A stretch of 64,000 bases of DNA from Acidisarcina sp. (GTDB taxonomy: Bacteria; Acidobacteriota; Terriglobia; Terriglobales; Acidobacteriaceae), in contig DATLIY010000008.1 in the NCBI GenBank assembly GCA_035539175.1, positions 620,001 through 684,000 on the forward strand, given 5' to 3'. Below the pieces are notes generated by a model that did not search any database, had not been told where the DNA came from, and saw only the letters and a program-made list of their open reading frames with translations. Position numbers and translations under genes: made by a program. Below are positions 17,985 through 28,539 of the stretch, piece after piece; the stretch's first letter is position 1; each line of letters begins with the position of its first letter.

Positions 17985-18013
17985 TCCCGGGTCTCAGAGA
18001 TCGAGACCCGGGA
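17985..18013. terminator. Bidirectional hairpin between convergent genes
   Basis: Perfect 11-bp stem tcccgggtctc/gagacccggga with 7-base loop, between the GH42 gene and the minus-strand gene at 18043. No T run on either side. Confidence 0.6.
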
Positions 18014-18042
18014 GCCTGATGAGTCAGGCCGGGAAAACCCAG

Positions 18043-18789
18043 CTACTTGGGAACGTAGCTGAGGTCAGCGCGGTAGACAGACATTTCGGTGTAGATACTG
18101 CGGCAACTGCGGCGAAGCTGGTCGAGCACCTGCGGGCCAGAGTCTCCGTAGGCCTCCTTAAGGGCGTCTTCCATTGGCTTCTCGGGTGGCTCCATGTCGG
18201 CCCAGGAAGCGCGGTCAACGATGAGGACGAAGGCGGGTACTTCGCCCCCATTGGCGAGCGAATACCAACGGGAAGGCTTGGTGGGGTAGTTTGTCTTCTC
18301 CAGTGCCGCATTGATCTTCTTGACGGCGTCAATGAAGTCATTGAAGTGTTCGGGGTTGACGCTGTAGTAGGTATTCGTGTGCAACATCGGGGGAGTCGCC
18401 GGCGGCTTGCTGCGGCTGAGATCTTCACGATAGGCGAAGTAGCTTCTGGAACTGCTGGCCGCGTAGGGAAGAATGTTTTTTGCGACATCGGCCTGATCCA
18501 GTTTGTTGAAAGCTTCGCGGGCATCGAAGTCGCTCCAGTGGTGCCCGGGAGAAACCATCACGTAGGACCCGGCGCGCTCACCGGTGAGAACCTGCCAGAC
18601 GTAAATGCTCCAGGTATCCTTCTGGGCGGCGTGGAAGGCCGAGTGCGCCTTACGTCCGGCCTCAAATTGGGCAGCCATGCCGGGTTTGGGGGTGACAAGG
18701 TTAACCTCGGAGACCGGGCGGGATGAGGATTGCGCAAGGATCGAGGTCGAGGCAGACAGCAAGGCGCAGAACAACGCAAACTTTTGCAT
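18043..18789 (-). CDS. Exported protein of unknown function
   Basis: 248 residues. MQKFALFCALLSASTSILA is a signal peptide. Two regions look alike in layout, VSEVNLVTPKPGMAAQFEAGRKAHSAF with YVMVSPGHHWSDFDAREAF, and TNTYYSVNPEHFNDFIDAVKKINAAL with FVLIVDRASWADMEP, suggesting a duplicated ferredoxin-like (dimeric alpha-beta barrel/NIPSNAP-like) fold. I do not recognise a family and give no function. Convergent with GH42. Confidence 0.75.
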   Translation of the reverse strand: MQKFALFCALLSASTSILAQSSSRPVSEVNLVTPKPGMAAQFEAGRKAHSAFHAAQKDTWSIYVWQVLTGERAGSYVMVSPGHHWSDFDAREAFNKLDQADVAKNILPYAASSSRSYFAYREDLSRSKPPATPPMLHTNTYYSVNPEHFNDFIDAVKKINAALEKTNYPTKPSRWYSLANGGEVPAFVLIVDRASWADMEPPEKPMEDALKEAYGDSGPQVLDQLRRSCRSIYTEMSVYRADLSYVPK

Positions 18790-18952
18790 ATGGGACTCCT
18801 GGTTCGAGATCGCGACACCAATGGGAGAACGGCCGCGTTACAAAGGGCCCAGGGAGCAGAGGAAAAATAAACTGCAGCCCGCAGAATGTCAATCCGTGTG
18901 TTGCTGAAGATCGTGTTGCCGGTAGAGGGCAGTGGGCCGGGATGGCTTGAGC

Positions 18953-21208
18953 TTACAGCTTCTGCGTACGCTGCACTTCTCTCACGCCAGGAATGCGGCG
19001 AAGGGCGGTGACGAGGCGGTTGAGGTGGCGGACGTCCTCGGCTTCGATGACAAACTCGACGACGGCTTCGCCGTTCTCCTGCGATTTGGAATCGACTCCG
19101 CGGATGTTGGTGCCGTCGTCGCTGATGATGGCGGTCATCTCTTTGAGCATGCCGGCTTTGTCATCGCAATAGACGGTGAGCTTCACCGGATAGGTCAGGC
19201 GGGAGCTCTTGTCGGCGGCGGTGCGGGCCCACTCGACATTGATGCGGCGATCCGCTTCATAGAGCAGGTTCTGCACATTGGGACAACTGCGCGCGTGCAC
19301 TGCCACTCCCTTGCCGCGGGTGACGTAGCCAACGATCTCCTCGCCGCGAATGGGATTGCAACATCGCGCACGATAGACGAGCAGATCGTTCTGCCCCTCG
19401 ACTTCCAGTGAGTCCGAGCGCGGGTTGAGGTGGAGACGCTTGACGGCGTCCGACATGCTCCCCGGCTTGGCCTCAACTCCGGTAGCTGCCTCCGCTTCCG
19501 GCGTTTGCGTGTTGGTAATGCCGGGGGAGAGTTTGTTGAGCACCTGCCGGGCGGAGAACTTGCCGAAGCCGATGCCTGCCATCAGGTCCGCGGCAGTGGC
19601 CACACCCGCCTCACCGGCAATGCGGGCATAATCGGCGTCGTTGAAGCGATTGAGCGAGATCTTGTAGCGGCGCCCTTCGCGTTCCAGCAGCTTTCTGCCA
19701 ATCTCGATGGCGCGGACGCGCTGATGCTCGTTGAGCCAGTGCTTGATCTTGTTGCGGGCGCGGGGACTCTTGGTAAAGGTCAGCCAGTCGCGGCTGGGAG
19801 TATGGCCGTTCTGCGTCACCACTTCGACGATGTCGCCGTTGCGCAGGCGGGTGCGAAGCTGCACCATGCGGCCATTCACCTTGGCGCCGACGCAGGTGTT
19901 GCCCACCTCGGTGTGGATGGAGTAGGCAAAGTCGATCGGGGTGGAATCCTTCGGAAGCACCACCACCTTGCCTTTGGGGGTAAAGGTGTAGACCTCCTCG
20001 GGGTAGAGGTCGATCTTGAGCATGGAGAGGAACTCGTTGGGATCGGTCATCTCCCGCTGCCACTCTACGAGCTGCCTTACCCATGCCAGGCGCTGCTCAT
20101 CGCGGGCGCTGATGGGGGAGTTGCCGGCCTTGTATTTCCAGTGCGCCGCGATGCCCTCTTCGGCGATGCGGTGCATCTCCTCGGTGCGGATCTGCACCTC
20201 AAATTGATGGCCGCCCTCGCCCATAACCGTTGTGTGCAGTGATTGATACAAATTAGGCCGGGGCATCGCAATAAAGTCCTTGATGCGGCCGGGCACGGGA
20301 CGCCAGATGCTGTGGATGAGGCCGAAGACGGCGTAACAATCCTGCACGCTGGTCGTGATGACGCGGATGGCGAGCAGATCGTAGACCTGATCGACGGAGG
20401 ACTGCGTCTTTTGTAACTTCTGGTGGATGCTATAGAGACGCTTGATGCGCCACTCCACGCGCGCCTTGATATCGCTCTCGCGGAGCTTCTCCTTGAGCGT
20501 CTCTTCGACGCCTTTCAGGAACTGTTCCCCCTCCTGGCGGCGTGCCTCGACCGAGTCATGCACCTGCTCATAGGCAGCGCTGTCCACGTAGCGGAACGCC
20601 AGATCCTCCAGCTCGCCGCGCACTTTGCCCATTCCCAGGCGGTGGGCGAGAGGTGCGTAGATATCCAGAGTTTCGCGGGCGATGGAGACCTGCCGCTCCG
20701 GCATAAGATGCTCGAGCGTACGCATGTTGTGGAGCCGGTCGGCCAGCTTGATCAGGACCACGCGAACATCGGTCACCATGGCGAGCAGCATCTTGCGGAC
20801 GTTCTCCGCCTGGCGGTCTTCGCGGTTGGCGAACTCGATCTTGTCGATCTTGGTGACGCCTTCGACGATGTGCGCGACCTGCTCGCCGAACTGCTCCACG
20901 ATATCGGCGGTGGTGACCGGGGTATCCTCAACGGCATCGTGCAGCAGGCCGGCCGCGATGGCGGTCGAGTCCAGCTTCATCTCCGCAAGCACCTGGGCTA
21001 CTTCCAGCGGATGGGTGATGTAGGGTTCGCCCGAGGCGCGCAGTTGCCCCTCATGATGGCGAACGCAGAACTCCCAGGCCCTGCGAATGATTTCCAGATC
21101 GTCGGTGGGGCGATTGGCGCGCACCGTCTCCAGCAACGTGCGGAACTTGGCCGCCGTCGGATCGGGGACCGGATCGGTGCCCACGGGAGATGGATGCAAC
21201 ATCGCCAT
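18953..21208 (-). CDS. Bifunctional (p)ppGpp synthetase/hydrolase
   Basis: 751 residues, RelA/SpoT homologue of the Rel type. The hydrolase domain keeps HHEGQLRASGEPYITHPLEVA, GLLHDAVEDT and KLADRLHNMRTLE; the synthetase domain keeps AIRVIT, PGRIKDFIAMPRPNLYQSLHTTV and EVQIRTEEMH. The RxKD motif (RIKD) is the version found in bifunctional enzymes rather than the ExDD of RelA. TGS (VVLPKDSTPIDFAYSIHTEVG), zinc-finger-like CCNPIRGEEIVGYVTRGKGVAVHARSCPN and a C-terminal ACT domain follow. The only stringent-response enzyme visible. A TATAAT 7 bases before the ATG suggests a leaderless message. Confidence 0.96.
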   Translation of the reverse strand: MAMLHPSPVGTDPVPDPTAAKFRTLLETVRANRPTDDLEIIRRAWEFCVRHHEGQLRASGEPYITHPLEVAQVLAEMKLDSTAIAAGLLHDAVEDTPVTTADIVEQFGEQVAHIVEGVTKIDKIEFANREDRQAENVRKMLLAMVTDVRVVLIKLADRLHNMRTLEHLMPERQVSIARETLDIYAPLAHRLGMGKVRGELEDLAFRYVDSAAYEQVHDSVEARRQEGEQFLKGVEETLKEKLRESDIKARVEWRIKRLYSIHQKLQKTQSSVDQVYDLLAIRVITTSVQDCYAVFGLIHSIWRPVPGRIKDFIAMPRPNLYQSLHTTVMGEGGHQFEVQIRTEEMHRIAEEGIAAHWKYKAGNSPISARDEQRLAWVRQLVEWQREMTDPNEFLSMLKIDLYPEEVYTFTPKGKVVVLPKDSTPIDFAYSIHTEVGNTCVGAKVNGRMVQLRTRLRNGDIVEVVTQNGHTPSRDWLTFTKSPRARNKIKHWLNEHQRVRAIEIGRKLLEREGRRYKISLNRFNDADYARIAGEAGVATAADLMAGIGFGKFSARQVLNKLSPGITNTQTPEAEAATGVEAKPGSMSDAVKRLHLNPRSDSLEVEGQNDLLVYRARCCNPIRGEEIVGYVTRGKGVAVHARSCPNVQNLLYEADRRINVEWARTAADKSSRLTYPVKLTVYCDDKAGMLKEMTAIISDDGTNIRGVDSKSQENGEAVVEFVIEAEDVRHLNRLVTALRRIPGVREVQRTQKL

Positions 21209-21214
21209 AACTGA

Positions 21215-21220
21215 TTATAG
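21215..21220 (-). promoter_or_regulatory. Consensus -10 box abutting the (p)ppGpp synthetase start
   Basis: TATAAT on the minus strand with six bases before the ATG at 21208, so transcription should begin at or next to the start codon. A second TATAAT lies at 21239-21244. No good -35 matches either. Confidence 0.55.
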
Positions 21221-21332
21221 GCCGGATGCGTGCGATGCATTATAGGACGGACTGCGCGATGCAAATGGAAGCTGTGGCCGGGGGAGGCCGCGACACGTGC
21301 AAAGATGCGTTTGAACCGATACTCTCAGAGCC

Positions 21333-22754
21333 ATGCCAAGACGCGAAAAAGAGAAGACAACAGCCGGGAAGTCCGCTCCGAAGACGACGCTGAGAACGAA
21401 ATCGGGGCCCAGCGCCCAGGATGGATCCCCCAGCAGCATACAGAAGGCAAGCCACCGCAAGAAGACAGCCTCTGCGGGCGAAGCGGGAAGATCCGGAGCC
21501 GCAAGGCCGGGTACGCGTACCGTAAAGCCCAGTGTGGAGTTGAGTGCTCCCGCGGCCGTCGTCTCGCGGCGCGCCTGTGACCGGCTGCGCATGGGCCACG
21601 TCTGGGTCTATCAGTCGGACCTCGAGCAGGTAGTGGCTCCGTTGGACGACTCCGGGCTGTTGCCGGTTCTCGACAACCGCGGCATTCCAATGGGCACGGC
21701 GCTCTACAGCCCGTCCTCGCAGATTGCCCTGCGGCTGATTTCAAGGGAGATTCTCGAGGACGCGCAATGGCTGATGCTGCTTCGCGAGCGTCTGCGCATC
21801 GCCCTCTTCCGGCGCAAGCCGATCCTGGCGCGCCACGATACCGACGCCTGCCGCCTGGTCTTCAGCGAAGCGGACGCGCTGCCGGGGCTGATCATCGATA
21901 AGTACGGCGACCTGGTCATTCTGCAGTTGCTGACGCGCGGGATGGATCGCGCCGAGGTGCGTGCGGCCATCGTCGAGGTGCTGCGCGAGGAGCTTGCCCC
22001 GGTAACCATTCTGGAGCGGCCCGATGCGCGCATCCGCGAACTGGAGGAGCTTGGCGCACCTTCGGCGGAGCCGCTCTTCAGCGAGGACCTCAGACATCCG
22101 CTGAGCGCGACCCTCTTCCATCTGAATGGCCTGCGCTTTCACTACGACTCCAACTCCGGGCAGAAGACCGGGGCCTTTCTCGACCAGCGGCAAAACTATG
22201 TCGCCGCCGCCGCCCACGCACGGGGCGAGGCGCTGGATGTCTGCTGCTACCAGGGGGGATTTGCGCTGCATCTGGCACGGGTGTGCAGCCGGGTGACGGG
22301 GGTGGATGCCTCCCGCAATGCGCTGGAGGTGGCCGAGCAGAATCTGCAGCTCAACCGGGAGCTGGCCGAGGCGGGCAGCGTCGATTGGATTGAGGCGAAC
22401 GCCTTTGACCTGCTCCGCGACTGGAGCACCGCAGGGCCAGCCTACGACACAATCGTGCTCGATCCTCCCGCCTTTGCGAAATCCAAGCGGGCGGTGGAAG
22501 GCGCGGTCCGCGGATACAAGGAGCTGAACCTGCGGGCGATGAAGATGCTTCGCCCCGGGGGAACGCTGGTTACCTGCTCCTGCTCGCACCACGTCTCCGG
22601 CGAGGAGTTCACCGCCGTGGTGGCAGCGGCGGCAGGAGATGCGGGGCGGCGGGTTCGACTGATCGAGCGCAGGGGCGCGTCGGAAGACCACCCGGTGCAG
22701 CTCACCATCCCAGAGACGGAGTATTTGAAGTGCCTGATCTGTGAGGTGGAATAG
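21333..22754 (+). CDS. Class I rRNA (cytosine-C5)-methyltransferase, RlmI-like
   Basis: 473 residues. Residues 1-70 are a basic Lys/Ser/Ala-rich extension; a PUA-like domain follows (RMGHVWVYQSDL), then the RlmI fold with RLVFSEADALPGLIIDKYGD, GQKTGAFLDQRQN, the SAM motif DVCCYQGGFALHLA, and the catalytic region DPPAFAKSK and LVTCSCSHHV. Family members methylate 23S rRNA C1962 or a nearby base. The extension is about 70 residues longer than E. coli RlmI and may bind rRNA. Divergent from the (p)ppGpp gene. Confidence 0.9.
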   Translation: MPRREKEKTTAGKSAPKTTLRTKSGPSAQDGSPSSIQKASHRKKTASAGEAGRSGAARPGTRTVKPSVELSAPAAVVSRRACDRLRMGHVWVYQSDLEQVVAPLDDSGLLPVLDNRGIPMGTALYSPSSQIALRLISREILEDAQWLMLLRERLRIALFRRKPILARHDTDACRLVFSEADALPGLIIDKYGDLVILQLLTRGMDRAEVRAAIVEVLREELAPVTILERPDARIRELEELGAPSAEPLFSEDLRHPLSATLFHLNGLRFHYDSNSGQKTGAFLDQRQNYVAAAAHARGEALDVCCYQGGFALHLARVCSRVTGVDASRNALEVAEQNLQLNRELAEAGSVDWIEANAFDLLRDWSTAGPAYDTIVLDPPAFAKSKRAVEGAVRGYKELNLRAMKMLRPGGTLVTCSCSHHVSGEEFTAVVAAAAGDAGRRVRLIERRGASEDHPVQLTIPETEYLKCLICEVE

Positions 22755-23005
22755 GGGAGGTGGATCGTAGCGTGAAGGCGTGGCGAGGAGTCGGAAGTGC
22801 CCTCTTTTCAGTGCAATGCCGAGGAAAGAGGCGCAGTTCCCGGCTCGGTAAGTCATTAATCTCGTTGATGATAGCAATGCATATATAAAATGTGATAGTA
22901 ATACGTGCAGGTTTTATGCAACGTATCGATCTGCCTCCGCATCTTAATGCTGTATAAGGCCGGACGGGTCCGGCCCCAAGAACTTTACAGTTTGGAGGTA
23001 AAGAG
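22755..23005 (+). promoter_or_regulatory. Leader region of hsp20
   Basis: 251 bases without a gene. 22854-22925 is distinctly AT-rich (ttgatg and tatataaaat words, no well-spaced pair), probably the heat-shock promoter. 22958-22975 is a perfect 8-bp hairpin ggccggac/gtccggcc that ends 18 bases before the GGAGG of hsp20; its closeness to the ribosome site makes a heat-sensitive leader possible but unproven. No CIRCE element was seen. Confidence 0.45.
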
Positions 23006-23515
23006 ATGGCAATTACCCGTTGGGATCCCTTCCGGGATGTAATGACGCTGCAGAATCGTATGAACTCGCTCTTCCAGGACTTTTCTCGTGCGGAGAATGA
23101 CGCAGTAACGACCGCGAACTTCGTGCCGCCGGTCGATGTTTACGAAGATGAGCATGAAGTGGTTTTGAAGCTTGAAATACCGGGCATCAAACAGGAAGAC
23201 CTATCGATCCAGGTTGAGAACAATACTCTGAACATTCATGGTGAGCGGAAGTTCGAGAAAGAAGAGAAAGAGGAGAACTTCCACCGCATTGAGCGTCGTT
23301 ATGGCACTTTCTATCGCGCCTTCACGCTGCCGACGACGGTCGATCCCGACAGCATTCGCGCGAGCTACGACGCTGGAGTGTTGAAGGTGGAGTTGAAGAA
23401 GCGTGCGGAAGCCAAGCCGAAGCAGATCAAGGTGTCCGTGGGGCCGATGTTGACCGGGGAAAAGCAACCCGAGGCCGCGGCGAAGACCCAGGTCAAGACG
23501 CCAACGGCGGCGTAA
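23006..23515 (+). CDS. Small heat shock protein, Hsp20 family
   Basis: 169 residues, ATP-independent holdase. N terminus MAITRWDPFRDVMTLQNRMNSLF is typical of class A sHsps, the alpha-crystallin domain spans roughly 42-140 (PPVDVYEDEHEVVLKLEIPGIKQEDL to ASYDAGVLKVELKK, with the AxxxxGVL motif), and the tail is Pro/Ala/Lys-rich without a clear IxI motif. GGAGG precedes the ATG. clpB follows on the same strand, so the pair forms a holdase-disaggregase unit. Confidence 0.96.
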   Translation: MAITRWDPFRDVMTLQNRMNSLFQDFSRAENDAVTTANFVPPVDVYEDEHEVVLKLEIPGIKQEDLSIQVENNTLNIHGERKFEKEEKEENFHRIERRYGTFYRAFTLPTTVDPDSIRASYDAGVLKVELKKRAEAKPKQIKVSVGPMLTGEKQPEAAAKTQVKTPTAA

Positions 23516-23567
23516 ACTGTCGTCGTTACAGCTAAGGGAAAAGCCTTCGACGGCTGTTGTATCACGG

Positions 23568-23602
23568 GCGGGGGAGGGCCGTAAGAGAGCGCCTTCCCCC
23601 GC
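23568..23602 (+). terminator. GC-rich hairpin between hsp20 and clpB
   Basis: 11-bp stem with one mismatch (gcgggggaggg/ccttcccccgc, loop 13) followed by ttgttctt. Could end part of hsp20 transcription while leaving read-through into clpB. Confidence 0.55.
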
Positions 23603-23653
23603 TTGTTCTTGCAGTGAATTTCAAAATCAAAAACAAGGAACGAAGCAAACGAT

Positions 23654-26278
23654 ATGGCCATTCGATGGGATAAATTTACGGTCAAGTCGCAGGAGGCAAT
23701 GCAGAATGCAAGCACGCTGGCCGCGGAAAATGGCAACCCGGAGTTGCTGCCGCTGCACTTGCTAGGCGTTCTGCTGGAAGACAAGGATGGCGTGATTGTG
23801 CCGGTGCTGCAGAAGGTTGGCGTGGCCACCGAGCAACTGGCGAACAACGTAAGGCAGGCTGTCGAAAAGCTGCCCAAAGTCTCTGGCAGCGCGGCGCAGC
23901 CAACGATGTCGAATGCGCTGCAGAAGGTTCTCGACCAGGCTTTTAAGGAAGCGGAGAACTTCAAGGATGAGTACGTCTCGACCGAGCACCTGCTGCTGGC
24001 GTTGACGAAGCAGAAGAACGATCCGGCACAATTGGCGCTGGCGGCGCAGGGGGCAACGCACGACACAATTCTGCGCGGCCTGACCGCCGTGCGTGGAACG
24101 CAGCGCGTGACGGACCAGAATCCCGAAGCCAAGTACCAGGCGCTCGAGCGCTATGCCAAGGATCTGACGGAGCTGGCGCGCCGCGGCAAGTTGGACCCTG
24201 TGATTGGCCGCGATGAGGAGATCCGCCGCGTCGTCCAGGTGCTCTCGCGCCGCACCAAGAATAACCCGGTGCTGATTGGCGAACCTGGCGTGGGCAAGAC
24301 GGCAATCGTAGAGGGGTTGGCCCGCCGCATCGTCTCCGGTGACGTGCCGGAGAGTCTCAAGAACAAGCGCGTGATCTCGCTCGATCTGGCCTCGATGCTG
24401 GCCGGAGCGAAGTACCGGGGAGAGTTTGAAGACCGTCTGAAGGCGGTGTTGAAGGAGATTGAAGAGTCGAACGGAGAGATCATTCTCTTTATCGACGAGT
24501 TGCACACGCTGGTGGGAGCCGGCGCTGCAGAAGGAGCGATTGACGCCAGCAACATGCTGAAGCCTGCGCTGGCGCGAGGCGAGCTGCGCGCAATTGGCGC
24601 CACCACGTTGAACGAGTATCGCAAGTACATCGAGAAGGATGCCGCGCTCGAACGCCGCTTCCAGATCGTGTATGTGGGCGAGCCGAACGTGGAGGACACC
24701 ATTGCCATCCTTCGCGGGCTGAAGGATCGCTATGAAGCGCATCACAACGTCCGCATCAAGGATTCGGCGATTGTTGCCGCCGCTGTTTTGTCGCACCGCT
24801 ATATCTCAGACCGGTTCCTGCCGGATAAGGCGATTGACCTGGTAGATGAGGCTGCGGCCTCGCTGGCCATTCAGATCGGCTCCGTGCCGACGGAGATTGA
24901 CCAGATCGAGCGGCAGTCTACATCGCTTGAGATCGAGCGCACGGCGTTGAAGCGGGAGACGGACAGCGCCTCCAAGGAGCGGCTGCAGGCCGTGGAGAAG
25001 GAGCTGGCCGAGCTGAAGGAGAAGTCGAGCGGATTGCGCGCCCGGTGGCAGAAGGAGCGCGAAGCAATCTCACGGATCAGCGAGCTGAAGAAGAAGATCG
25101 AAGCAGTGAAGCTTGAGCTGGAGGAGCAGACCCGGCGCGGAAATCTGGAACGAGCAGGCCAGATCCAATACGGAGAACTGCCCAAGCTTGAAGCAGAGCT
25201 GAAGAAGCTGAGCGCCGCGCAGGAGGGTACGGCGGGCGCGCAGCGCATGTTGAAAGAAGAGGTGGATGAGGAAGACATCGCACGCATCGTCAGCAAATGG
25301 ACCGGCATCCCCGTGGCCAAGATGCTGGAAGGCGAGGTCGAGAAGCTGGTGAACATGGAGAGCCGTCTGCGGGAGCGCGTCGTCGGCCAGGATGAGGCGT
25401 TGAGTTCGGTCGCCAATGCGATTCGCCGTTCCCGCGCTGGCCTCAGCGATCCCAAGCGTCCCATTGGATCATTCATCTTTCTGGGACCGACGGGCGTTGG
25501 CAAGACAGAGACGGCCCGGGCGCTGGCGGAGTATCTGTTCGACGATGAGCAGGCGATGGTCCGCATCGATATGTCGGAGTACATGGAGAAGCACGCTGTG
25601 TCGCGCTTGATTGGCGCGCCTCCGGGCTACATCGGTTATGACGAAGGTGGACAGCTTACCGAAGCTGTGCGGCGGCGTCCTTACTCGGTGGTGCTCTTCG
25701 ACGAAATCGAGAAGGCGCATCCCGATGTGTTTAACGTGCTGCTTCAGGTGCTGGACGATGGCCGCCTGACGGATTCGAAAGGCCGCACGGTGGACTTCAA
25801 GAACACGGTGCTCATCATGACGTCGAACCTCGGCTCTCAGGTATTGCAGGCGGAGTCTTTGGAGACGGAGGAGTCGTTTGAGCTGGCGCGGGAACAGGTG
25901 ATGGATGTCCTGCGACAGAGCTTCCGGCCGGAGTTCCTGAACCGCGTGGACGACATTGTGATCTTCCGCCCGTTGGGCGAAGAGCAGTTGAGCCACATTA
26001 TCGATCTACGACTGGCCGATCTGAAGAAGCTGCTGGCCGACAGAAAGATCACGCTGGAGCTGACCGATGCGGCACGTCACATGCTGCTGGTGGTGGGCTA
26101 CGACCGGGCCTATGGTGCACGGCCGCTGAAGCGTGCTCTGCAACGTATGATCCAGGATCCGCTGGCACTGAAGATCCTCGACGGCGAAGTACGCAACGGG
26201 GATCATGTGCGGGTGGATGCCGATAGCGCGTCCAATCAGTTGAACTTTGAAGTCGCGGGACGGGAAGCAGCCGTATAA
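23654..26278 (+). CDS. clpB: ATP-dependent disaggregase ClpB
   Basis: 874 residues, AAA+ chaperone that works with DnaK to dissolve aggregates. Clp-N domain at 1-145 ([17 protein letters not shown]), first AAA with GEPGVGKT and [22 protein letters not shown], a coiled-coil middle domain about 400-520 (repeated Glu/Lys/Arg with [16 protein letters not shown]), second AAA with [55 protein letters not shown]. The full-length middle domain separates it from ClpA and ClpC. AAGGAA serves as ribosome site. Confidence 0.98.
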   Translation: MAIRWDKFTVKSQEAMQNASTLAAENGNPELLPLHLLGVLLEDKDGVIVPVLQKVGVATEQLANNVRQAVEKLPKVSGSAAQPTMSNALQKVLDQAFKEAENFKDEYVSTEHLLLALTKQKNDPAQLALAAQGATHDTILRGLTAVRGTQRVTDQNPEAKYQALERYAKDLTELARRGKLDPVIGRDEEIRRVVQVLSRRTKNNPVLIGEPGVGKTAIVEGLARRIVSGDVPESLKNKRVISLDLASMLAGAKYRGEFEDRLKAVLKEIEESNGEIILFIDELHTLVGAGAAEGAIDASNMLKPALARGELRAIGATTLNEYRKYIEKDAALERRFQIVYVGEPNVEDTIAILRGLKDRYEAHHNVRIKDSAIVAAAVLSHRYISDRFLPDKAIDLVDEAAASLAIQIGSVPTEIDQIERQSTSLEIERTALKRETDSASKERLQAVEKELAELKEKSSGLRARWQKEREAISRISELKKKIEAVKLELEEQTRRGNLERAGQIQYGELPKLEAELKKLSAAQEGTAGAQRMLKEEVDEEDIARIVSKWTGIPVAKMLEGEVEKLVNMESRLRERVVGQDEALSSVANAIRRSRAGLSDPKRPIGSFIFLGPTGVGKTETARALAEYLFDDEQAMVRIDMSEYMEKHAVSRLIGAPPGYIGYDEGGQLTEAVRRRPYSVVLFDEIEKAHPDVFNVLLQVLDDGRLTDSKGRTVDFKNTVLIMTSNLGSQVLQAESLETEESFELAREQVMDVLRQSFRPEFLNRVDDIVIFRPLGEEQLSHIIDLRLADLKKLLADRKITLELTDAARHMLLVVGYDRAYGARPLKRALQRMIQDPLALKILDGEVRNGDHVRVDADSASNQLNFEVAGREAAV

Positions 26279-26293
26279 GTCGCAACGAAAATA

Positions 26294-26337
26294 GGCCGCA
26301 GAGATTTCTCTTGAGAGATTTTTCTGCGGCCTTTTTT
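26294..26337 (+). terminator. Intrinsic terminator after clpB
   Basis: Stem ggccgcaga/tctgcggcc around an inner gagatt-rich loop, followed by six T; lies 15 bases after the clpB stop. Confidence 0.9.
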
Positions 26338-26366
26338 ATTGCTGCTGGAGCGATTCGCGGAAAGGC

Positions 26367-27215
26367 CTATGTCCTGCGGCGAGCGCACGCAACTCGCGGA
26401 ATCCCCTGCAAATCCGGCACGAAGGTCACGTCGCTCCAATCCGCGAGCAGAGCTTCGATGGCCGGCTGCTGGCCGTAGCCTATCTCCATCAGGAGCCAGC
26501 CGTGCGGCTTGAGCACGGCATGAGCCTGGGGAATGAGACGCCGGTAGATATCCAGTCCGGTGCTGCCAGCAAAGAGCGCCGAGGCTGGCTCAAAGTCGCG
26601 TACCTGGCTGCTGAGCGTTGCGCGATCCTGCTCGGCGACATAGGGCGGATTGGAGACTACCGCATCGAAATGCTCGTGCGCCACCGCATCGAGTAGATCG
26701 GAGGATAGAAAGCGCACGCGGTCCGCGACTCCGTTGAGAGCGGCGTTGCTCTGCGCCAGTTGCAGAGCTTCGCTGGAGATGTCGAGTGCTGTGAGGTGCG
26801 CCATTGGCAGGTGGAACGCTAGTGCGATTGCGATGGCTCCCGATCCTGTGCCCACATCGACGATGGACAGGGGCTTATCTTTTGGCACGCGATGAAGGAG
26901 GGATTCGACGAGGTGCTCCGTCTCCGGGCGCGGAATGAGTACCCTGCCATCCACCTCGAAGGGCAGCCCGTAAAACTCCGCGCGGCCCAGGATGTACTGC
27001 ACCGGCTCGGAGGTCTCTCTGCGGGAGAGGCACTCGCGATAGGCGCGCTCCTCCTCCGCCGTCAGCACCCGCTCCGGGTATGCAAGCAGCGAGGCGCGGT
27101 CACACGACAGTACGTGCATCATGAGGAGCTGCGCATCCTGCCTTGCAGCGGAAGCATCCTGAATGGAAGCCAAACGTTGCGCGGCTTCGGCAAGCATCTG
27201 GCGAATCGTCGCCAT
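26367..27215 (-). CDS. prmC: Peptide chain release factor glutamine methyltransferase
   Basis: Methylates the GGQ glutamine of RF1 and RF2. 282 residues with an N-terminal helical domain, YILGRAEFYGLPFEVDGRVLIPRPETEHLVE, the SAM motif IVDVGTGSGAIAIALA and the catalytic NPPYV. It starts 2 bases after the prfA stop, the common prfA-prmC pair, placing enzyme and substrate in one transcript. Confidence 0.96.
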   Translation of the reverse strand: MATIRQMLAEAAQRLASIQDASAARQDAQLLMMHVLSCDRASLLAYPERVLTAEEERAYRECLSRRETSEPVQYILGRAEFYGLPFEVDGRVLIPRPETEHLVESLLHRVPKDKPLSIVDVGTGSGAIAIALAFHLPMAHLTALDISSEALQLAQSNAALNGVADRVRFLSSDLLDAVAHEHFDAVVSNPPYVAEQDRATLSSQVRDFEPASALFAGSTGLDIYRRLIPQAHAVLKPHGWLLMEIGYGQQPAIEALLADWSDVTFVPDLQGIPRVACARRRT

Positions 27216-27217
27216 CG

Positions 27218-28294
27218 TCAGCCGATATTCGCAGTCTCGGCCTTCAGCCGCTCTGCCTGGTAGTGGGAGATCAAAGCATCGATGGTCGGCTGTAGCTTGC
27301 CCTCCATCACCTCGGCAAGCTGGTGGTTGGTCAGCCCGATGCGGTGATCGGTGAGCCGGTTCTGGGGGAAGTTGTAGGTGCGGATCTTCTCGCTGCGATC
27401 CCCGGTTCCCACCTGCTGTTTGCGCTCCTTTGCCAGCTCGGCGTGCTGCTTCTCCATCTCCTGCTCGTAGAGGCGCGCACGCAGAACGCGCATGCCCTTT
27501 TCGCGATTCTTGATCTGCGATTTCTCATCCTGGCAACTGACCACGGTGCCGGTGGGCAGGTGAGTGATGCGTACGGCGGAGTAGGTTGTATTCACCGACT
27601 GGCCGCCGGGTCCGGAGGAGCAGAAGGTGTCGATGCGGAGGTCCTTGGCTTCGATCTTGACGTCCACCTCTTCGGCCTCCGGCAACACCGCAACCGTGAT
27701 GGCGGAGGTGTGTACGCGGCCCTGCGTCTCCGTTGCCGGAACGCGCTGCACGCGATGCACGCCGCTCTCATACTTCATTTGCGAGAAGACGCGATCGCCT
27801 TCAATAATGGCGATCACTTCCTTCAAGCCGCCGACGCCCGACTCCGAGGAGGACAATACCTCTACCTTCCAATGATGCTGCTCGGCGAAGCGGGTATACA
27901 TGCGGAAGACCTCGGCGACGAACAGCGAGGCCTCGTCGCCACCGGTGCCGGCGCGGAGTTCGATAATGACGTTCTTCTCGTCATTCGGATCCTTGGGCAG
28001 CAGCATGACCTTGAGCTCTTCTTCAATTGCGGGCATGCGGGCTTCCAACTGCGCCAGCTCGTCGGCGGCCATGGCGCGAATCTCCGGGTCGCTCTCGTTA
28101 AGCATGCTGCGGGCATCGTCGGCGCCGTTCTTGAGCCGCGTGTACTCGCGGAATTTTTCGACTGTATCCTGCAGGTCGCGATGCTGCTTCGCGATCTTCT
28201 GATATTTCTGCTGGTCGCTGACGATTTCAGGATCGCCTAATTGGGCGCCCAGCTCTTCATAGCGGGCTTCCATCTGCTCCAGACGGTCAAACAT
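27218..28294 (-). CDS. prfA: Peptide chain release factor 1
   Basis: 358 residues, reads UAA and UAG. The PxT codon-recognition motif is in [18 protein letters not shown] and the GGQ loop in [25 protein letters not shown]. Normal length, no frameshift (which marks RF2). Followed directly by prmC. Upstream 28295-28539 is a non-coding gap shared with the divergent ligase gene and contains two acacggtc words near 28435-28460. Confidence 0.98.
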   Translation of the reverse strand: MFDRLEQMEARYEELGAQLGDPEIVSDQQKYQKIAKQHRDLQDTVEKFREYTRLKNGADDARSMLNESDPEIRAMAADELAQLEARMPAIEEELKVMLLPKDPNDEKNVIIELRAGTGGDEASLFVAEVFRMYTRFAEQHHWKVEVLSSSESGVGGLKEVIAIIEGDRVFSQMKYESGVHRVQRVPATETQGRVHTSAITVAVLPEAEEVDVKIEAKDLRIDTFCSSGPGGQSVNTTYSAVRITHLPTGTVVSCQDEKSQIKNREKGMRVLRARLYEQEMEKQHAELAKERKQQVGTGDRSEKIRTYNFPQNRLTDHRIGLTNHQLAEVMEGKLQPTIDALISHYQAERLKAETANIG

Positions 28295-28539
28295 AAGTGC
28301 CTTTCCCCGCTGCCAATGAGCGGGTTACTGCTGGGATTTTAAGGTAACAGGGCGAAGAGATAGAGAGACACAATGAGCGGCAGGGCCGCTAGAGGAGAGC
28401 GTGGCAGGCGGCGCCGCGTGAGGCCCGGATTGGAAACACGGTCATTGAGAACACGGTCTTCACGGTATCTTCTCTTTTATTTTACCGCGAAAGCCCCGGG
28501 AAGGAGCACGGATTTGCCTTCGCTGCATCTATAACCGGC

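Noticed and set aside
22958-22975. hsp20 leader hairpin considered as a ROSE or fourU RNA thermometer
   Set aside because: The stem does not pair with the GGAGG ribosome site and no run of U opposite it is present, so the claim is only kept as a possibility.
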